From: Pseudomonas knackmussii B13 | GTDB lineage: Bacteria > Pseudomonadota > Gammaproteobacteria > Pseudomonadales > Pseudomonadaceae | DNA: 64,000 nucleotides | NCBI RefSeq assembly: GCF_000689415.1 | Contig: NZ_HG322950.1 | Span: 186,001-250,000, forward strand | Reading direction: 5' to 3' | Part shown: piece after piece, positions 51,129 through 58,948 of the stretch | Layout of the letters: every line of letters starts with the position of its first letter | Numbering within the stretch: the stretch's first letter is position 1 | Translations under genes and position numbers: made by a program | Notes under the pieces: generated by a model | Seen by the model: only the letters and a program-made list of their open reading frames with translations | The model's database searches: none | Told to the model about the DNA's origin: nothing

Positions 51129-52079
51129 TTACAACGCAAACGGCAGATGAATCTCCACCTTCTGCCGATGCGCCAGGCGACGTTCGAACTCGCCCGGATC
51201 GTGGATCAGCACATCCTGCCCGGCGAAGGCTTCGGCGGCGATCAGGCGGGAAAGCCAGAAGCGCACGCAGGCCACGCGCAGCATTTCCGGCCATAGCTCC
51301 GCTTCCAGCGCGGTAAAGGGGCGGCGGCTGGCGTAGGCGCCTAGCAGGGCGCGGGCGCGCGGGCCGTCGAGGGTGCCGTCGGCGTGGGAGCACCAGTCGT
51401 TCACGGTGATCGCCAGGTCGTAGAGCATCCAGCCGGAGCAGGCGTTGTAGAAGTCGATCACCCCGGCCAGGTGCGGTCCGTCGAACAGCACGTTGTCGCG
51501 GAACAGGTCGGCGTGCAGGTTGGCGCGCGGCAGTTCGGGTTGCTCGGCGAGCAGACGGGCGATCTCTTCCAGGGCGCTGTCCAGCAGCTCGCGCGGCGCG
51601 GGCGCCAGGTGCGAGGACAGCGCCTCGCCCTGATGCAGCATCCAGCTCAGGCCGCGGTCGCTGGGGCGTTCGATGACGTGTTCGCGGCTGGCCAGGTGCA
51701 AGCGCGCCAGCAGAGTGCCGACCTCGCTGCAATGGTGCGTGTTGGGCTGGCGCTCGTGGCGCCCCGGCAGGCGCGGTTGCAGCAGCGCCGGCTTGCCTTC
51801 GAGCTGGCGCAGCGCCTCGCCGTCGCGGGTGCGCAGGGCGTACGGCACCGGCAGGTCGGCTTCGTGCAGCAGGTCGAGCAGTTCGACGAAGTACGGCAGG
51901 TCCTGCACGGGGCCGCGTTCGACCAGGGTCAGGACGAATTCGCCCTGCTCCAGGCTGACGAAGAAGTTGCTGTTCTCCGAGCCCTCGCTGATGCCCTGGA
52001 AGTCGTGCAGGCGGCCGAGGCCGTAGGGGGCGAGGAAGGCTTCCAGGGTGGAGCGCTCGAGAGGGGTGAATACCGACAT
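51129..52079 (-). CDS. thrB: homoserine kinase
   Basis: A 316-residue kinase of the aminoglycoside/choline phosphotransferase fold used by pseudomonads for threonine synthesis, unrelated to the GHMP-type ThrB of enterics. The catalytic loop LHADLFRDNVLFDG holds the Asp and Asn, and GVIDFYN holds the magnesium-binding Asp. Length equals the P. aeruginosa enzyme. It converges on nrdJb. Confidence 0.92.
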   Translation of the reverse strand: MSVFTPLERSTLEAFLAPYGLGRLHDFQGISEGSENSNFFVSLEQGEFVLTLVERGPVQDLPYFVELLDLLHEADLPVPYALRTRDGEALRQLEGKPALLQPRLPGRHERQPNTHHCSEVGTLLARLHLASREHVIERPSDRGLSWMLHQGEALSSHLAPAPRELLDSALEEIARLLAEQPELPRANLHADLFRDNVLFDGPHLAGVIDFYNACSGWMLYDLAITVNDWCSHADGTLDGPRARALLGAYASRRPFTALEAELWPEMLRVACVRFWLSRLIAAEAFAGQDVLIHDPGEFERRLAHRQKVEIHLPFAL

Positions 52080-52113
52080 GCTCAGACCTCGTGAGCGCTA
52101 AACGGTGAATGGA

Positions 52114-52404
52114 TTACCAGCTGAAGATCTGCCACTGGGGGATGAGCTTTTCCGGCTGGTCGGAGCGGATGAAGTTGCCGTCGCTGCCATCCTGGCGCAC
52201 CAGGAAATACGGCTTGCCATGCTTGGGCGTGACCTTGATGGCATAGAGGAATCCGTTGATGCGGTATTCCTGGATGGTCTTGTCGCCCTCCTGGCGGATG
52301 GTCACGTCGGGTTCGGGCGTCGGCGCTGCCTCGTCGGCGGCCAGAGCAGCAAGGGGTGCAGCGGCCAGCAGGGCGGCCAACAACCAGCGTTTCGAACTGC
52401 GCAT
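52114..52404 (-). CDS. exported DUF2782 protein
   Basis: A 96-residue protein with a signal peptide (RWLLAALLAAAPLAALAADE) and a small beta-rich mature part (VTIRQEGDKTIQEYRINGFLYAIKVTPKHGKPYFLV). Function is unknown; it is conserved between thrB and polA in Pseudomonas. It is 34 bp upstream of thrB on the same strand and divergent from polA. Confidence 0.85.
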   Translation of the reverse strand: MRSSKRWLLAALLAAAPLAALAADEAAPTPEPDVTIRQEGDKTIQEYRINGFLYAIKVTPKHGKPYFLVRQDGSDGNFIRSDQPEKLIPQWQIFSW

Positions 52405-52478
52405 GATAACCTTGTTCCTTTGTTGAATTGGCTAGGGTCATTCTAGCCCCTGGCCTCCGGAAAAGGTTGATTCCCCTC

Positions 52479-55220
52479 ATGAGTCAAGCACCCCTCGTCC
52501 TCGTGGACGGCTCTTCCTACCTGTACCGCGCCTTCCATGCCCTGCCGCCGCTGACCACCTCCAAGGGCATGCCCACGGGCGCGGTGAAGGGGGTGCTGAA
52601 CATGCTCAAGAGCCTGCGCCGGCAATATCCCGGCAGCCCTTTCGCGGTGGTCTTCGACGCCAAGGGCCCGACCTTCCGCGACGAGATGTTCGCCGAGTAC
52701 AAGTCGCACCGTCCGCCGATGCCGGACGAGCTGCGGGTGCAGATCGAACCGCTGCATGCCTCGGTGCGTGCGCTTGGTTTGCCGCTGCTGTGCGTTGAAG
52801 GTGTGGAAGCCGACGATGTGATCGGCACTCTGGCCCGCAGCAGCGCCGCGCTGTCGCGCCCGGTGGTGATCTCCACAGGCGACAAGGACATGGCGCAGCT
52901 GGTCGACGGGCACATTACGCTGGTCAACACCATGACCGGTAGCACGCTGGACGTGGATGGCGTGAAGGAGAAATTCGGAGTCGGTCCTGAGCTGATCATC
53001 GACTACCTGGCGCTCATGGGCGACAAGGTCGACAACATTCCCGGCGTGCCGGGCGTCGGCGAGAAAACCGCGCTGGGTCTGCTCACCGGAGTGGGCGGCG
53101 GCCTCGACGTGCTCTACGCCAACCTCGACAAGGTCCCCTCGCTGCCGATCCGCGGCGCCAAGGGCCTGCCGGCCAAGCTCGAGGAGAACCGCGAGCAGGC
53201 CTACCTCTCCTACAAGCTGGCGACCATCAAGACCGACGTCGTGCTGGACGTCGAGATCGACGCGCTGCATCCGGGCGAGCCGGACCGCGAGGCACTGATC
53301 GAGCTGTACCGCGAGATGGAGTTCAAGAACTGGCTCGACGACCTCCTGCGCGAAGCCAAGGACGCCGGCGAAGCACCGGCTGAAGAGGCGCCCGCGCAAG
53401 CCGAAGCACGCTACGAGACGGTGCTGGAGCAGGCCGCATTCGACGCCTGGCTGAAGAAACTGCAGGCCGCCGAGCTCTTCGCCTTCGACACCGAAACCAC
53501 CAGCATCGACGCCCAGCAGGCGCAACTCGTGGGCGTTTCCTTCGCGGTGGAAGAGGGCGAGGCTGCCTACGTGCCGCTGGCGCACAGTTACATGGGCGTG
53601 CCCGCCCAGCTGGATCGCGACGCCGTGCTGCGCGCCCTCAAGCCGCTGCTGGAAGACCCGAAGAAAGCCAAGGTCGGCCAGCACGCCAAGTACGACATCA
53701 ATGTCCTGGCCAATGCCAGCACGCCCATCGCGGTGCAGGGCGTGGCCTTCGACACCATGCTCGAGTCCTACGTGCTGAACGCCACGGCGACCCGCCATGA
53801 CATGGACAGCCTGGCGCTGAAGTACCTAGGCCACAGCACCATCCGTTTCGAGGACATCGCCGGCAAGGGCGCCAAGCAGCTGACCTTCGACCAGATCGCC
53901 CTGGAGCAGGCCGGCCCCTACGCGGCGGAAGACGCCGACGTGACCCTGCGTCTGCACCGCACCCTGTGGGAAAAGCTGCAGGCCATTCCTTCGCTGGCCA
54001 AGGTGCTGCAGGACATCGAAATCCCGCTGGTGCCGGTGCTGGCGCGCATTGAGCGCAATGGCGCGCTGGTCGATGCCCACTTGCTCGGCATGCAGAGCCA
54101 CGAGCTCGGCGAGAAGATGGTCGAGCTGGAGCGCAAGGCTTTCGAGCTGGGTGGCGAGGAGTTCAACCTCGGCTCGCCCAAGCAGCTCGGCGCCATCCTC
54201 TACGAGAAGCTCGGCCTGCCAGTGTTGGCGAAGACCGCTACCGGCCAGCCGTCGACCGCCGAAAACGTCCTCGCCGACCTCGCCGAGCAGGACTTCGAGC
54301 TGCCCAAGGTGATCATGCAGTACCGCTCGCTGAGCAAGCTCAAGAGCACCTACACCGACAAGCTGCCGGAACAGATCAACCCGCGCACCGGGCGCATCCA
54401 CACCAGCTACCACCAGGCCGTGGCGGCCACCGGGCGGCTATCGTCCACCGACCCGAACCTGCAGAACATCCCGATCCGCACCGCCGAAGGCCGGCGGATC
54501 CGCCAGGCGTTCGTCGCGCCCAAGGGCTACAAGCTGGTATCCGCCGACTACTCGCAGATCGAGCTGCGCATCATGGCCCACCTGGCGATGGACGAAGGCT
54601 TGCTCGACGCGTTCCGCCATGACCGTGACGTGCACCGCGCCACCGCGGCCGAGGTCCTCGGCATTCCGCTGGAAGAGGTCACCGCCGAGCAGCGCCGCCG
54701 CGCCAAGGCCATCAACTTCGGCCTGATCTACGGCATGAGCGCCTTCGGCCTGGCCAAGCAGATCGGCGTCGACCGCAAGGAAGCTCAGGCCTACATCGAT
54801 CGCTACTTCGAGCGTTATCCGGGCGTGCTGGCCTATATGGAGCGCACCCGCGTACAGGCTGCGGAGCAGGGCTTCGTCGAGACGCTGTTCGGGCGTCGGC
54901 TGTACCTGCCGGAAATCGCCTCGAAAAACGCGGTCATGCGCAAGGCGGCCGAACGCACGGCGATCAACGCGCCCATGCAGGGCACCGCCGCGGACATCAT
55001 GAAGCTGGCGATGGTGGCTGTGGATAACTGGCTGCAGGAAAGCGGCGTCGACGCGCGCGTCATCCTCCAGGTGCACGACGAACTGGTGCTGGAAGTGCGC
55101 GAGGAACAAATCGAAGCCGTATCGGCCAAATTGCGTGAGCTGATGGGCGGGGCCGCCCGTCTTGAGGTACCGCTCATCGTCGAAACCGGCAGCGGTTCCA
55201 ATTGGGATGAAGCCCACTGA
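52479..55220 (+). CDS. polA: DNA polymerase I
   Basis: A 913-residue enzyme for Okazaki-fragment processing and repair. Domains in order: 5'-nuclease (1-290, LVLVDGSSYLYRAFHA and the GDKDMAQLV and DKVDNIPGVPGVGEKTA motifs), 3'-5' exonuclease (about 310-500, with FDTETTSID and the YAAEDADVT segment) and polymerase (motif A SADYSQIELR, motif B RRRAKAINFGLIYGMSAFG, motif C VHDELVLEV). All catalytic acids seen are intact. The ATG at 52479 gives MSQAPLVLVDGSS and the usual length. Confidence 0.97.
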   Translation: MSQAPLVLVDGSSYLYRAFHALPPLTTSKGMPTGAVKGVLNMLKSLRRQYPGSPFAVVFDAKGPTFRDEMFAEYKSHRPPMPDELRVQIEPLHASVRALGLPLLCVEGVEADDVIGTLARSSAALSRPVVISTGDKDMAQLVDGHITLVNTMTGSTLDVDGVKEKFGVGPELIIDYLALMGDKVDNIPGVPGVGEKTALGLLTGVGGGLDVLYANLDKVPSLPIRGAKGLPAKLEENREQAYLSYKLATIKTDVVLDVEIDALHPGEPDREALIELYREMEFKNWLDDLLREAKDAGEAPAEEAPAQAEARYETVLEQAAFDAWLKKLQAAELFAFDTETTSIDAQQAQLVGVSFAVEEGEAAYVPLAHSYMGVPAQLDRDAVLRALKPLLEDPKKAKVGQHAKYDINVLANASTPIAVQGVAFDTMLESYVLNATATRHDMDSLALKYLGHSTIRFEDIAGKGAKQLTFDQIALEQAGPYAAEDADVTLRLHRTLWEKLQAIPSLAKVLQDIEIPLVPVLARIERNGALVDAHLLGMQSHELGEKMVELERKAFELGGEEFNLGSPKQLGAILYEKLGLPVLAKTATGQPSTAENVLADLAEQDFELPKVIMQYRSLSKLKSTYTDKLPEQINPRTGRIHTSYHQAVAATGRLSSTDPNLQNIPIRTAEGRRIRQAFVAPKGYKLVSADYSQIELRIMAHLAMDEGLLDAFRHDRDVHRATAAEVLGIPLEEVTAEQRRRAKAINFGLIYGMSAFGLAKQIGVDRKEAQAYIDRYFERYPGVLAYMERTRVQAAEQGFVETLFGRRLYLPEIASKNAVMRKAAERTAINAPMQGTAADIMKLAMVAVDNWLQESGVDARVILQVHDELVLEVREEQIEAVSAKLRELMGGAARLEVPLIVETGSGSNWDEAH

Positions 55221-55310
55221 CGAACGGTCGTAGGCCCCGAATTCCGGGGCCTTTGGCGCTATTGTCAAGCCCCGGAAATGGGGGAATAGGAAATTTCTTT
55301 GTGACGGGCT

Positions 55311-55338
55311 GAACTTTCCTGCAAGGGCGCAGGTCAGA
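55311..55338 (+). promoter_or_regulatory. sigma-22 (AlgU/RpoE-type) promoter of ErsA
   Basis: GAACTT at 55311-55316 and TCAGA at 55334-55338 are 17 bases apart, close to the AlgU consensus GAACTT-N16/17-TCTGA. Transcription would begin near 55345. Confidence 0.75.
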
Positions 55339-55344
55339 ACTTGT

Positions 55345-55473
55345 GAATGGCTGGAGAAGCCCTTCGATGCTCCTTTGCAGTGTTTAGTGTTGGCAGAATC
55401 CAGGACCCCGCCCTAGCGGTCCGGACTTAAACCCCGAACTTCCCCCTCCCCATACGAAGCTCGGGGTTTTTTT
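55345..55473 (+). ncRNA. ersA: ErsA small regulatory RNA
   Basis: The polA-engB gap carries a sigma-22 promoter and a strong terminator about 130 bases further on, matching the size, place and promoter type of ErsA, an envelope-stress sRNA of P. aeruginosa that acts with Hfq on algC, oprD and amrZ mRNAs. The UCCUUUGC-type single-stranded stretch near 55371 may be a seed. E. coli Spot 42 holds the same polA-yihA position but is not related by its promoter. Confidence 0.8.
55434..55473 (+). terminator. rho-independent terminator of ErsA
   Basis: AAACCCCGAACTT pairs with AAGCTCGGGGTTT across a C-rich loop and runs straight into a series of T. It is 10 bases before the engB stop on the other strand and may also serve engB. 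Confidence 0.88.
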
Positions 55474-55483
55474 TGTCCGCGCG

Positions 55484-56152
55484 TCAGCCCTCGACGCCGG
55501 ATGCTTCCTCTTCTTCCCCTTCCTCAAGCAGCCCCAGCCAACCGGCCAGGACCAGCTGTGCCTCTTCCACACCCTGGCGCTTGGGCGCCGAGAACAGCTG
55601 CAGCGTGGCGACATCGCCCCAGCCGGCGAGGATTTCCTTGCGCACCTTCAGCAAAGCGTTCTTCGCCGCGCCGTAGGCGAGCTTGTCGGCCTTGGTCAGC
55701 AGAACGTGGATCGGCAGGCGACTGGCCTGGGCCCAGTCGAGCATCAGGCGGTCGAAATCGGTCAGCGGATGGCGGATATCCATCAGCAGCACCACGCCGG
55801 CGAGGCTCTCGCGGCTGCTCAGGTAGGCCTCCAGGTGTTGCTGCCAGTGCAGCTTCAGCGGGATCGGCACCTTGGCGTAGCCATAGCCGGGCAGGTCGAC
55901 CAGGCGGCGCTCGTCGTCCAGGCGGAAGAAGTTCAGCAGCTGCGTACGCCCGGGGGTCTTCGAGGTGCGCGCGAGATTGGCATGGGTAAGTGCATTTAGC
56001 GCGCTAGACTTCCCAGCATTGGACCTGCCGGCGAAAGCGACCTCCAGGCCGGCGTCTTCCGGGCACTGGTCGACCTTGGCGGCGCTGATGAGGAAAGTGG
56101 CTTGCTGGCACAGGCCGAGGATGGGGTTTTTCGCAGGGGTTTTGAGGGACAT
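55484..56152 (-). CDS. engB: ribosome biogenesis GTPase EngB/YihA
   Basis: A 222-residue GTPase needed for large-subunit assembly. G1 is GRSNAGKSS, G3 is DLPGYGYA, G4 is TKAD, and the switch I Thr is in TSKTPGRTQLLNFF. The C-terminal tail is acidic (EEGEEEEASGVEG), which is longer than in many relatives. Confidence 0.95.
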   Translation of the reverse strand: MSLKTPAKNPILGLCQQATFLISAAKVDQCPEDAGLEVAFAGRSNAGKSSALNALTHANLARTSKTPGRTQLLNFFRLDDERRLVDLPGYGYAKVPIPLKLHWQQHLEAYLSSRESLAGVVLLMDIRHPLTDFDRLMLDWAQASRLPIHVLLTKADKLAYGAAKNALLKVRKEILAGWGDVATLQLFSAPKRQGVEEAQLVLAGWLGLLEEGEEEEASGVEG

Positions 56153-56340
56153 TGAGTGCTTCCGCGGCGGGTGCGACTAGGTGTCGCGGCGGCCGGTTTC
56201 GTTTCCGTTTCGATTGCCGAAGTATATAATGCCGCGGATTTTGTGTGCGCTTTATCCCCCAGGGTCGGGCGCCACGGGAACGCGAAAATCAACCGGCCGT
56301 GCAAGAAGAACGCGGACGTTCCCTCCCGATGAGGATGATC

Positions 56341-56631
56341 ATGAAGAAACTGCTGTTCGCAGCCGCAGTCGTTGCGCTGGCTTCCAGTGCCCAGGCGGCT
56401 CAGGATCCCGAAGCGGTATTCAACCGTGCCTGTGGCGCCTGCCACGCCGGTCAATTGCCGATGGCCCCGAAGAAGGGTGACGCGGCAGCGTGGAAACCAC
56501 GCCTGGACAAGGGCATGGACACTCTGGTGCAGCACGTTACCAACGGCTTCAACGCCATGCCGCCACGCGGCTTGTGCACGGACTGCAGCGCCGAGGATTA
56601 CAAGGCGATCATCCAGTGGATGTCCAAATAG
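56341..56631 (+). CDS. cytochrome c5-like monohaem protein
   Basis: A 96-residue exported cytochrome. The ATG at 56341 (GAGG seven bases upstream) starts a signal peptide ending SSAQA; the ATGs just before it lie inside the ribosome site. CGACH binds haem, the Met of NAMPPRG is the probable sixth ligand, and a second Cys pair (LCTDC) marks the c5/c555 group. It lies 43 bp before the cytochrome c4 gene and likely passes electrons in the periplasm with it. Confidence 0.88.
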   Translation: MKKLLFAAAVVALASSAQAAQDPEAVFNRACGACHAGQLPMAPKKGDAAAWKPRLDKGMDTLVQHVTNGFNAMPPRGLCTDCSAEDYKAIIQWMSK

Positions 56632-56674
56632 CCTGGGCCACTCTCTAACACTCATAGCCGTAATGGATTAGCTG

Positions 56675-57280
56675 ATGAACAAAATTATCGTGAGTCTGCT
56701 GTTGACCCTGGGACTGACCGGCCTGGCCCACGCCGCAGGCGATGCCAAAGCGGGTCAGGCGAAAGCTGCCGTATGCGGCGCCTGTCATGGCGCGGACGGC
56801 AACAGCGCGGCGCCCAACTTCCCGAAACTGGCCGGCCAGGGCGACAAGTACCTGCTCAAGCAGATGCATGACATCAAGAGCGGCAAGCGCACCGTGCTGG
56901 AAATGACTGGCATCCTGAACAACGTCAGCGATCAGGACATGGAAGACATCGCCGCCTACTTCTCCAGCCAGAACATGAGCATCGGCGCGGCCGATCCCAA
57001 GCAGGTCGCCCACGGCGAAGAGCTGTTCCGCGGTGGCAAGCTCTCCGAAGGCATGCCTGCCTGCATCGGCTGCCACGCGCCCAACGGTGTGGGCAACGTG
57101 CCCGCCGGCTTCCCGCGTCTGGGCGGCCAGCATGCCGCCTACGTAGCGAAGCAGCTGACCAACTTCCGCGAAGGCGAGCGCACCAACGACGGCGACAGCA
57201 TGATCATGCGCAGCATCGCCGCCAAGCTGTCCAACAAGGACATCGCGGCCATCTCGAGCTATATCGAAGGCCTCCACTGA
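56675..57280 (+). CDS. cc4: dihaem cytochrome c4
   Basis: A 201-residue exported protein with two cytochrome domains, each having CxxCH (CGACH and CIGCH) and a downstream Met ligand. The signal peptide ends AHA. Cytochrome c4 carries electrons from the bc1 complex to cbb3-type terminal oxidases. The gene pair and order polA/engB/c5/c4/dsbA are conserved in Pseudomonas. Confidence 0.95.
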   Translation: MNKIIVSLLLTLGLTGLAHAAGDAKAGQAKAAVCGACHGADGNSAAPNFPKLAGQGDKYLLKQMHDIKSGKRTVLEMTGILNNVSDQDMEDIAAYFSSQNMSIGAADPKQVAHGEELFRGGKLSEGMPACIGCHAPNGVGNVPAGFPRLGGQHAAYVAKQLTNFREGERTNDGDSMIMRSIAAKLSNKDIAAISSYIEGLH

Positions 57281-57310
57281 GGCCTCGCGCCGGGTTGTTC
57301 GCCGGTAAAG

Positions 57311-57340
57311 AAAAAAGGGTGGCCCAGGCCGCCCTTTTTC
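57311..57340 (+). terminator. rho-independent terminator after cytochrome c4
   Basis: GGGTGGC-CCAG-GCCGCCC followed by six T, about 40 bases after the stop. Confidence 0.88.
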
Positions 57341-57434
57341 GCATCTGTCGCCACTACAATGCTGAAACCGTTTGCCCGGGCCCAGGTCCAAGGCCCGCCG
57401 CGCCGCGGTACCCGATCCCGCTAAGGAGTGAACT

Positions 57435-58076
57435 ATGCGTAACCTGATTTTCACCGCCGTACTGGCTTTTGCCGGCCTGTTCGGTCTCAGCGCGCAAGCC
57501 GCCGAGTTCGAAGCTGGCAAGCAGTACACCGTGCTGAGCACACCGGTTCCGGTGTCGCAGCCCGGCAAGATCGAGGTGGTGGAGCTGTTCTGGTATGGCT
57601 GCCCGCACTGCTATGCCTTCGAGCCGAGCATCAATCCGTGGATCGCCAAGCTCCCGGCTGACGTCAACTTCCATCGCATTCCGGCCATGTTCGGCGGCAT
57701 CTGGAACGTTCACGGCCAGCTGTTCCTGACCCTCGACGCCATGGGCGTTGAGCACAAGGTGCACACCGCCGTATTCGATGCCATCCACAAGGAAGGCAAG
57801 AAACTGGCGACCCCGGAAGAAATGGCCGACTTCCTCGCCGGCCAGGGCGTAGACAAGGACAAGTTCCTCAGCACCTACGACTCCTTCGCCATCAAGGGTC
57901 AGATCGAGAAGGACAAGAAACTGGCCATGGCCTACCAGATCAGCGGCGTACCGACCATGGTCATCAACGGCAAGTACCGCTTCGACATCGGTTCGGCCGG
58001 CGGTCCGGAGAAGGCGCTGGAACTCGCCGACTTCCTGATCGCCAAGGAACGCGAAGCGGCCAAAGGCGCCCAGTGA
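57435..58076 (+). CDS. dsbA: thiol:disulfide interchange protein DsbA
   Basis: A 213-residue periplasmic oxidase that inserts disulfides in exported proteins. The signal peptide ends AQA. The thioredoxin-fold active site is CPHC (in FWYGCPHCYAF) and the cis-Pro loop is GVPT. It follows an AGGAG-type site. The nuclease-like gene starts 11 bp later, so the two share a transcript. Confidence 0.95.
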   Translation: MRNLIFTAVLAFAGLFGLSAQAAEFEAGKQYTVLSTPVPVSQPGKIEVVELFWYGCPHCYAFEPSINPWIAKLPADVNFHRIPAMFGGIWNVHGQLFLTLDAMGVEHKVHTAVFDAIHKEGKKLATPEEMADFLAGQGVDKDKFLSTYDSFAIKGQIEKDKKLAMAYQISGVPTMVINGKYRFDIGSAGGPEKALELADFLIAKEREAAKGAQ

Positions 58077-58087
58077 GGTAGCCATCG

Positions 58088-58948
58088 ATGCTGCGCCGGT
58101 CGAGCAAGCAGCGTGTAGCGGAGGCCCGCTCCACGCGGGTCAATCCCCACGGAGGCGAGCGCACTTATCCTGGTGACGGGCGCCTGCGCTTGCTCAGTTT
58201 CAACATCCAGGTCGGTATCAGCACCGAGCGTTACCATCACTACCTGACCCGCAGCTGGCAGCACCTGCTGCCGGCTGCCGGTCGCGCCAGCAATCTGCAG
58301 CGAATCGGCGACCTGCTCGCCGGCTATGACCTGGTGGCCCTGCAGGAGGCCGATGGCGGCAGCCTGCGTTCCGGCTACGTCAATCAGGTCGAACACCTGG
58401 CCCAACTGGGGGCTTTCCCCTACTGGTACCAGCAGCTCAATCGCAACCTCGGGCGCCTGGCGCAGCACAGCAACGGCTTGCTCAGCCGCCTGCAGCCGAA
58501 CCTGCTGGAAGACCATCCGCTACCGGGCCCGCCCGGACGCGGCGCCATCCTCATGCGCTTCGGCGAAGGCGAGAACGCCCTTGCCGTGGTGATGATGCAC
58601 CTCGCCCTCGGCGCCCGTACCCGCACCCGCCAGCTCGCCTATATCCGCGAGCTGCTGCAGGGCTACCGGCACCAGGTGCTGATGGGTGACATGAACACCC
58701 ATGCCAACGATCTTTTGGAAAGCTCACCGCTGCGCGACCTGGGGCTGATTGCACCGCAGGTCGAGGCGACTTTCCCCAGCTGGCGCCCGCAGCGCTGCCT
58801 GGACCACATATTGCTAAGCCCCGAGTTGACCCTGGAGCGGGTCAGCGTGTTGCCGCAGCCGATTTCCGACCACCTGCCGGTGGCCGTGGAGATCCGCCTG
58901 CCGGCCGCTTGCCGGGACGACTCCGCGCTTTCTCTCAGAGGCGTTTGA
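58088..58948 (+). CDS. endonuclease/exonuclease/phosphatase family protein
   Basis: A 286-residue protein with the EEP fold: LLSFNIQVG (Asn), LVALQEADGG (Glu), LMGDMNTHAND (Asp-x-Asn) and the terminal SDHLPVAVE (Asp-His) form the usual metal-dependent phosphodiesterase site. No signal peptide is seen. Its substrate could be nucleic acid, a phospholipid or a phosphoinositide. It overlaps the start of the diguanylate cyclase gene by one base (TGATG). Confidence 0.88.
   Translation: MLRRSSKQRVAEARSTRVNPHGGERTYPGDGRLRLLSFNIQVGISTERYHHYLTRSWQHLLPAAGRASNLQRIGDLLAGYDLVALQEADGGSLRSGYVNQVEHLAQLGAFPYWYQQLNRNLGRLAQHSNGLLSRLQPNLLEDHPLPGPPGRGAILMRFGEGENALAVVMMHLALGARTRTRQLAYIRELLQGYRHQVLMGDMNTHANDLLESSPLRDLGLIAPQVEATFPSWRPQRCLDHILLSPELTLERVSVLPQPISDHLPVAVEIRLPAACRDDSALSLRGV

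Noticed and set aside
55345..55473. Spot 42 RNA
   Set aside because: Same polA-engB location as in enterics, but the sigma-22 promoter and length match ErsA of Pseudomonas.
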